This document shows, one piece after another, positions 6,535-10,299 of a stretch of DNA of 10,299 nucleotides (the first letter of the stretch is position 1; the number at the start of each line of letters is the position of its first letter). The notes beneath the pieces were generated by a model, which was given only the letters and a program-made list of their open reading frames with translations, made no database searches and was not told where the DNA came from. Origin of the DNA: Lachnospiraceae bacterium (GTDB lineage Bacteria > Bacillota > Clostridia > Lachnospirales > Lachnospiraceae); contig JAJQGR010000135.1 in assembly GCA_021200345.1 (NCBI GenBank), positions 1 to 10,299 of the forward strand, given 5' to 3'. Position numbers and translations under genes: made by a program.

Positions 6535-7638
6535 TTAAAGCACCGGCGAAGTGGTGAATATCAGTGTGTTTCCTTCCTGTATGGCTGCTTCAATGGCCTC
6601 CTCTGGGCTCTCAAACTCAGACGCGATAAATACCTCAAACTCCGCTTCCTGATAAAAAACCTGTTCCACATGCATTCTACCCAGATCATGGGCATAGGTA
6701 AACCCGGACTGCTTGGGGCTGACCTCATGGACGAAAGCGATCCGATTCACAGGACTTTCATTGAGACTGGATAAAGGCTGTATCATCTTCTGCAGCAGAG
6801 GGACTCTGGGTTTTGTTTTCAGATCCTCCTCCGGCTCCATGCTGATCTGGGGTGTCTCCTCGCTGAGGGCATCGAACACTTTCTTACTGTTGGCGATCTT
6901 TTTCTCCAGATCCACGCCATTCATCTCTTTTACTTCCTGATAACTGTACAGCTCAATAAAATCTACCAGAGCGTCACACATTTCCTCCCAGGTCGCGCGG
7001 CTTTCCATCTTCTTGTAAGCCTTTTCAAATACCTCATAAATATAATGAAATTCAGTCCTCTCATCGTCCGTCCAGAGTTCATCAGGTTTTTTCCCAACAA
7101 GGGACTGAAGCTTTTCAAAATTTCCCTCCTCTCCGAACCAGAGGAAATTAATCCGTGAAACCTTATAGAAATCCAGAAATTCATAATAAATTTTATTTTC
7201 CTTTTCCTCCGAACGCTTTGGAATGATTCTGGTCACATTTCCGGGAACAGACACCGCGTCAAAAAATTTCAGGACGCTGACACGCTTATTGCCCTCCATC
7301 ACGTAAAATCGATTCATATACTCGTAGGCCACGATAGGATCCCGGATTCCCTCCTCCAGATGAGAATTGCACAGAGACTGCCACTTGGTGCTCATCTCGG
7401 TCTTCTCCGGCAGAATCGGCATAAAATTGCCCGCGAAAGCCTGGCTTCGGCCCGCGGTCACTGTCCCCACAACCTGATCTAAGGGAATCTGAACCAGGCC
7501 GAGAGGCGCTTCTGAGGTTTCTTCTTTATCTTTTAAAATATCATCCAGAACAGTCAGGTAAGGGTACTCTCCCTTCAGCTGTTTGGCGGTGACATATAAT
7601 TTACCGTTTTTGAGTGCTTTTTCGTATTCTCCTGCCAT
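6535..7638 (-). CDS. ParB/sulfiredoxin-like domain protein, N-terminal part of the ParB-BMP fusion
   Basis: The 367-residue product ends at the in-frame TAA. Residues about 48-135 resemble a ParB N-terminal (ParB/Srx) fold: LGLVQIPLDQVVGT, then GIRDPIVAYEYMNRFYVMEG, then GNKRVSVLKFF, where GNKR stands where canonical ParB has GERR. A charged helical stretch follows (about 150-290). From 297 the first strands of a BMP binding-protein lobe begin (VNRIAFVHEV, TLIFTTSPVL) and are cut off. No signal peptide is present, so the protein is expected in the cytoplasm. I place the start at ATG 7638 because AGGAGG (7647-7652) lies 8 bases upstream; the in-frame GTG at 7647 overlaps that ribosome binding site. 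The role is unknown: a ligand-responsive regulator is an inference from the domains. Confidence 0.8.
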   Translation of the reverse strand: MAGEYEKALKNGKLYVTAKQLKGEYPYLTVLDDILKDKEETSEAPLGLVQIPLDQVVGTVTAGRSQAFAGNFMPILPEKTEMSTKWQSLCNSHLEEGIRDPIVAYEYMNRFYVMEGNKRVSVLKFFDAVSVPGNVTRIIPKRSEEKENKIYYEFLDFYKVSRINFLWFGEEGNFEKLQSLVGKKPDELWTDDERTEFHYIYEVFEKAYKKMESRATWEEMCDALVDFIELYSYQEVKEMNGVDLEKKIANSKKVFDALSEETPQISMEPEEDLKTKPRVPLLQKMIQPLSSLNESPVNRIAFVHEVSPKQSGFTYAHDLGRMHVEQVFYQEAEFEVFIASEFESPEEAIEAAIQEGNTLIFTTSPVL

Positions 7639-7646
7639 AAAACCCA

Positions 7647-7652
7647 CCTCCT
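7647..7652 (-). promoter_or_regulatory. Ribosome binding site fixing the ParB-BMP start
   Basis: The minus strand reads AGGAGG, then 8 bases, then ATG at 7638. It excludes the upstream in-frame GTG at 7647, whose first base lies inside this motif. Confidence 0.85.
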
Positions 7653-7676
7653 GTCATTTGGTAAGAGCACATTTGC

Positions 7677-7685
7677 AGTATAACA
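7677..7685 (-). promoter_or_regulatory. Candidate extended -10 promoter for the ParB-BMP gene
   Basis: The minus strand contains TGTTATACT, i.e. TGn followed by the -10 box TATACT (7677-7682), about 40 bases before the ATG at 7638. No good -35 box is seen 16-18 bases upstream, which fits an extended -10 type. The region between here and the terminator at 7743 is A/T-rich. This would be the start of the long transcription unit running towards ung. Confidence 0.5.
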
Positions 7686-7742
7686 TATTTATTTCAAAAG
7701 GGATACCGGGTTTTGTGAAACATTTATGAAAAAACAGACGTC

Positions 7743-7785
7743 AAAAAACAGATATGCCTGGCTCACGCTTCCATGGCATATCTGT
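7743..7785 (-). terminator. Intrinsic terminator of the metal-efflux operon
   Basis: Read on the minus strand, an 11-bp perfect stem (ACAGATATGCC at 7775-7785 against GGCATATCTGT at 7748-7758) closes a 16-base loop region and is followed directly by a run of six T (7743-7748). It lies about 30 bases after the ATPase stop codon, so it separates the efflux operon from the ParB-BMP unit. Confidence 0.9.
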
Positions 7786-7813
7786 CCTGTCTAAATCCGA
7801 TTATTTTTACTTC

Positions 7814-9715
7814 TCATTCATCCGCCCTGATCCTCAGAGCTCTGGTGGCGTTTAAAACCGCCAGTACCATCACACCTACATCTGCGAAAATTGCCAGCCA
7901 CATGCCTGCCATTCCCAGCGCCCCCAGCACCAGGCAGACTGCTTTTACCGCCAGAGCAAAGACAATATTCTGACGGACGATTCGCAGGGTTTTCACGGAG
8001 ATTTTCATGGCCAGAGCAATCTTGGCCGGGTCATCATCCATGAGCACTATGTCCGCCGCCTCAATAGCCGCGTCACTTCCCAGGGCGCCCATGGCAATCC
8101 CAACATCCGCCCGGGAAAGCACCGGCGCGTCGTTAATGCCGTCTCCCACAAAGGCCAACCTTTCTTTTCCGCTCTTTTGCGCCAGAAGTCTTTCCACCTC
8201 TGCCACCTTATCCGCCGGTAAAAGCTCACTCCTTTCTTCGTCCAGTCCCAGTTCATCCGCCACCTTTTGTGCCACTGCCTTCGAATCCCCGGTCAGCATG
8301 ACTGTCCGCTTCACACCGCAGTTTTTCAGAGCCTGAATGGCTTTCTGCGCCGTAGGCTTAATCACATCAGAAATCACGATACATCCGGCATAACAGGAAT
8401 CTGCCGCTACATATACTACTGTGCCTTCCTGACCGGATGAGGGATATGTAATCTGCTCCGCATCCATCAGCTTCGCGTTTCCTGCCAATACCGTCTTTCC
8501 ATCCACATTGGCTTTCACACCATGTCCGGCCAGCTCCTCAATCTCCTTCACCCGGGAAAGCTCAATCTTTTCGCCATAGGCCTTCTGCAAACTTAAACTG
8601 ATGGGGTGGCCGGAAGCACTTTCAGCATAGGCCGCCGCCTTTAAAAGCCCGGCCTCGTCAAAGCCCTGCGCCGGATAAATGCCGGTGACCTCAAAAACCC
8701 CTTTGGTCAGGGTGCCGGTCTTATCAAAAACTACATATTTCGTGTCCGCCAGGGCTTCCAGATAATTGGATCCTTTTACCAGGATTCCTTTGGAAGAAGC
8801 ACAGCCAATACCGCCAAAGAAGCTTAAGGGAATGGAAATCACAAGAGCACAGGGACAGCTGATAACCAAAAACGTCAGAGCTCTGGTAATCCAGTCGGAC
8901 CACACAGGCCAAAGCTGAGACCAGCCCACTGTCCCGGTCAGCAGAAGAAACAACGGCGGCAGCACAGCCAGCGCTAGAGCGCCATAACACACCGCCGGGG
9001 TATAATATCTGGCAAAGCGGGTGATAAAATTCTCTGCCCGGGCCTTTTTCATACTGGAATTTTCCACCAGATCCAGAATTTTGGAAACGGTGGATTCTCC
9101 AAATTCTCTGCTGGTTCTAACCTGGATCACACCGGTCATACTGATGCAGCCGCTGATAACCTGATCTCCCTCTGCTGCCTCCCGTGGCACACTCTCACCG
9201 GTCAGGGCGCTGGTGTCAAGACTGGTTCTTCCCTCAATCACCGTCCCATCAATGGGAATCTTCTCTCCAGGGTTAACCACAATCACAGAGCCAATTTCCA
9301 CATCATCCGGATCCACTTTGCGGATCTCGCCATCCACGAAAAGATTGGCGTAATCCGGGCGGATGTCCATAAGAGCAGCGATATTCTGCCGGCTCTTTCC
9401 CACAGCCACGCTCTGAAACAATTCCCCAATCTGATAAAACAGCATTACCGCCGAGCCTTCCGTATACTCTCCCAAAAGGAAAGCGCCCACGGTGGCTACC
9501 GCCATCAGAAAGTTCTCATCAAATACCTGATGATTCCTTATGCCTTTCCAGGCTTTTCGCAAAATATCATAGCCAATGATCAGGTAGGGGATCAGATACA
9601 GTATTGCCTGAACCAGTACCGGCAAATCCACCAGCCGGCAGATCAATGTGATCACGACCAACGCTGTGAAAGAGATGATAATTCTGTATAATGTACGCTT
9701 TTGCTTCTGATTCAT
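7814..9715 (-). CDS. cadA: P1B-type heavy-metal exporting ATPase (Zn/Cd/Pb class)
   Basis: The 633-residue membrane protein should pump soft divalent cations, most likely Zn(II), Cd(II) or Pb(II), out of the cell using ATP. Landmarks: membrane helices from about residue 10 onward, TGES in the actuator domain (172-175), the intramembrane metal site CPC (287-289), DKTGTLT with phosphorylated Asp331 (331-337), the SGHP motif of the nucleotide domain (368-371), TGDS (475-478), and GDGINDAP (524-531). In the last membrane pair Lys591 and Asp612 (in FADVGV) match the pattern of the ZntA/CadA (P1B-2) group rather than the copper pumps. It lacks the usual N-terminal HMA metal-binding domain, which is encoded separately just upstream. 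The start ATG 9715 has AGGAGG (9723-9728) 7 bases before it. The exact metal cannot be settled from sequence. Confidence 0.95.
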   Translation of the reverse strand: MNQKQKRTLYRIIISFTALVVITLICRLVDLPVLVQAILYLIPYLIIGYDILRKAWKGIRNHQVFDENFLMAVATVGAFLLGEYTEGSAVMLFYQIGELFQSVAVGKSRQNIAALMDIRPDYANLFVDGEIRKVDPDDVEIGSVIVVNPGEKIPIDGTVIEGRTSLDTSALTGESVPREAAEGDQVISGCISMTGVIQVRTSREFGESTVSKILDLVENSSMKKARAENFITRFARYYTPAVCYGALALAVLPPLFLLLTGTVGWSQLWPVWSDWITRALTFLVISCPCALVISIPLSFFGGIGCASSKGILVKGSNYLEALADTKYVVFDKTGTLTKGVFEVTGIYPAQGFDEAGLLKAAAYAESASGHPISLSLQKAYGEKIELSRVKEIEELAGHGVKANVDGKTVLAGNAKLMDAEQITYPSSGQEGTVVYVAADSCYAGCIVISDVIKPTAQKAIQALKNCGVKRTVMLTGDSKAVAQKVADELGLDEERSELLPADKVAEVERLLAQKSGKERLAFVGDGINDAPVLSRADVGIAMGALGSDAAIEAADIVLMDDDPAKIALAMKISVKTLRIVRQNIVFALAVKAVCLVLGALGMAGMWLAIFADVGVMVLAVLNATRALRIRADE

Positions 9716-9728
9716 CTCATTGCCTCCT

Positions 9729-9747
9729 GCGTCCGGTCAACAGACGC
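9729..9747 (-). other. Small hairpin abutting the ATPase ribosome binding site
   Basis: On the minus strand GCGTCTG and CGGACGC can pair (7 bp including one G-U) around the loop TTGAC, ending immediately next to AGGAGG. It may modulate translation of the ATPase or protect a processed mRNA end; with no T-run it is not a terminator. Confidence 0.35.
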
Positions 9748-9785
9748 GCTTCTTTCCGAAAATTCTCTATTCAATTTCTGATTCC

Positions 9786-10004
9786 CTACAGGAAAATTTC
9801 GCAGTCATCCTCCACTTTTCTGCAATTGGCCAGGGCCTGCTTCATCACCGCGTCCACATCCGCACCATCCTCAAATTCCACTTTCAGCTTCAGGGTCATA
9901 AAGCTTAAGGAAGCGTCTTTTACGCCGGCAGTTTCCTTTACCGCTGCCTCCATTTTCGCAGCGCAGTTAGCACAGTCAACATCTACTTTATAGGTCTTTT
10001 TCAT
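9786..10004 (-). CDS. Stand-alone heavy-metal-associated (HMA) domain protein
   Basis: The 72-residue protein is one ferredoxin-like HMA domain. Its metal-binding loop is DCANCAAKME with Cys11 and Cys14, the C-x-x-C pair that binds soft metal ions in metallochaperones and at the N-termini of P1B ATPases. Two more cysteines occur near the C-terminus (Cys61 and Cys68), with acidic residues at 65-67 and 69 (VEDDCE), and could widen the metal site. It lies 70 bases upstream of a P-type ATPase that lacks this domain, so it probably delivers metal to the pump or acts as its detached regulatory domain. A ribosome binding site GAGGAGA precedes ATG 10004 at good spacing. Family assignment is firm; the metal carried is inferred from the neighbours. 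Confidence 0.9.
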   Translation of the reverse strand: MKKTYKVDVDCANCAAKMEAAVKETAGVKDASLSFMTLKLKVEFEDGADVDAVMKQALANCRKVEDDCEIFL

Positions 10005-10057
10005 GGTATGTTCTCCTCTTTATTTAAGGTATAGGCTGTGTCTGCAGCCACGTTTGC

Positions 10058-10299
10058 TTACTCCTCCACATGCTCCATGCCCATACTGATAATGGTGCGC
10101 ACATGATCATCATCCAGTGAGTAAAAAATAATCTTCCCTTCCCGCCTGAACTTCACCAGCTTGGCATCTTTCAGGATCTTCAGCTGGTGGCTTACCGCCG
10201 GCTGGCTTAAATTCAAAAGCTGCGCGATATCTCCCACACAAAGCTCGCTGACAAACAGCGCGTACAGAATCCGGATGCGTGTGGTATCGCCGAACACCT
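10058..10299 (-). CDS. ArsR-family metal-sensing repressor, SmtB/CzrA type, C-terminal part
   Basis: The gene runs off the right edge; about 80 C-terminal codons are present and the GTG at 10297 is probably an internal valine. The winged helix-turn-helix is clear: FGDTTRIRILYAL, then ELCVGDIAQLLNLSQPAVSH (recognition helix), QLKILKDAKLV, and the wing FRREGKIIFYSL. The segment ELCVGD resembles zinc sensor SmtB and lacks the second Cys of the CVC motif used by CadC/ArsR. The final helix has Asp-x-His-x10-His-x2-Glu (in DDHVRTIISMGMEHVEE), the alpha-5 zinc site of SmtB/CzrA. Such proteins leave DNA when zinc or cobalt binds, releasing the operon. Its operator would be upstream, outside the window. 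The HMA gene follows 53 bases later. Confidence 0.92.
   Translation of the reverse strand, partial: VFGDTTRIRILYALFVSELCVGDIAQLLNLSQPAVSHQLKILKDAKLVKFRREGKIIFYSLDDDHVRTIISMGMEHVEE

Larger units (their letters stand above)
5701..7638 (-). pseudogene. ParB-like/BMP-domain fusion gene interrupted by one in-frame TAA
   Basis: Read from ATG 7638 to TAG at 5701-5703, this is one reading frame of about 645 codons broken by a single TAA at 6535-6537. There is no frame change: the codons after the stop (AAT GCC AGT GTG) continue directly into the rest of the domain. The predicted intact protein has a ParB/sulfiredoxin-like domain (about residues 48-135), a helical linker (about 150-290) and a BMP/PnrA-type substrate-binding fold (about 297 to the end). 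The stop falls at codon 368, inside the first lobe of the BMP fold, so neither half would contain a complete BMP domain. A change such as TTA to TAA would suffice, but the original codon is unknown. Sequencing error is possible. Both halves keep conserved-looking sequence, so the lesion, if real, is young. Confidence 0.8.

Noticed and set aside
6535..6537. Programmed recoding (selenocysteine, pyrrolysine or frameshift) at the TAA
   Set aside because: Selenocysteine uses TGA and pyrrolysine uses TAG. The frame is unchanged across the stop, and no slippery site or strong downstream structure is evident. A nonsense mutation or sequence error is simpler.
7639..7647. GTG 7647 as the start of the ParB-BMP gene
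   Set aside because: It overlaps the AGGAGG that is ideally spaced for the ATG at 7638.
7743..7785. Inverted repeat as a mobile-element end or attachment site
   Set aside because: The stem followed by six T on the minus strand, just after the ATPase stop, is a standard intrinsic terminator; no transposase, integrase or target duplication is nearby.

Overview
The window reads as chromosomal DNA of an anaerobic Firmicute of the class Clostridia, most likely Lachnospiraceae. This is inferred from clostridial-style protein sequences, strong AGGAGG-type ribosome binding sites, moderate G+C and tightly packed genes. No species can be named from the sequence alone. Every gene I can support lies on the minus strand, so transcription runs from high to low coordinates. 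There are no rRNA, tRNA, CRISPR or insertion-sequence features, and no gene-free stretch reaches 300 bases.

Right end (10299 to 7743): a metal-efflux operon. It holds the C-terminal part of a SmtB/CzrA-type ArsR-family repressor with an intact alpha-5 zinc-site pattern, a free-standing 72-residue heavy-metal-associated (HMA) domain protein, and a P1B-type metal-export ATPase of the Zn/Cd/Pb class that lacks its own N-terminal HMA domain. The operon ends at a clear intrinsic terminator (7743-7785).

Middle (7700 to 2774): a candidate extended -10 promoter precedes a large gene for a predicted cytoplasmic protein. It joins a ParB/sulfiredoxin-like N-terminal domain to a BMP/PnrA-type (nucleoside-binding) periplasmic-binding-protein fold. 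In this sequence a single in-frame TAA cuts the gene inside the BMP domain, so it appears as two ORFs in the same frame. It is followed by a calcineurin-like metallophosphoesterase and a two-component system (OmpR/PhoB-type regulator, then a membrane histidine kinase).

Left part (2773 to 1): hisH and hisF, the two subunits of imidazole glycerol phosphate synthase (histidine biosynthesis), then ung (uracil-DNA glycosylase), then the 5' part of lysA (diaminopimelate decarboxylase) behind its own promoter. Intergenic gaps from the ParB-BMP gene to ung are only 3 to 59 bases, with no terminator visible, so these genes may be co-transcribed.

Two lesions stand out. (1) hisH carries a perfect 189-bp in-frame tandem duplication of its first 63 codons, with a 5-bp microhomology (CCGTC) at the junction. 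It makes a 270-residue HisH instead of 207. (2) The in-frame stop in the ParB-BMP gene. Both look recent (the duplication has no divergence; the flanking reading frame of the interrupted gene is intact) or could be assembly errors. The most novel biology is the ParB-BMP fusion protein and its placement beside a phosphoesterase and a two-component system.
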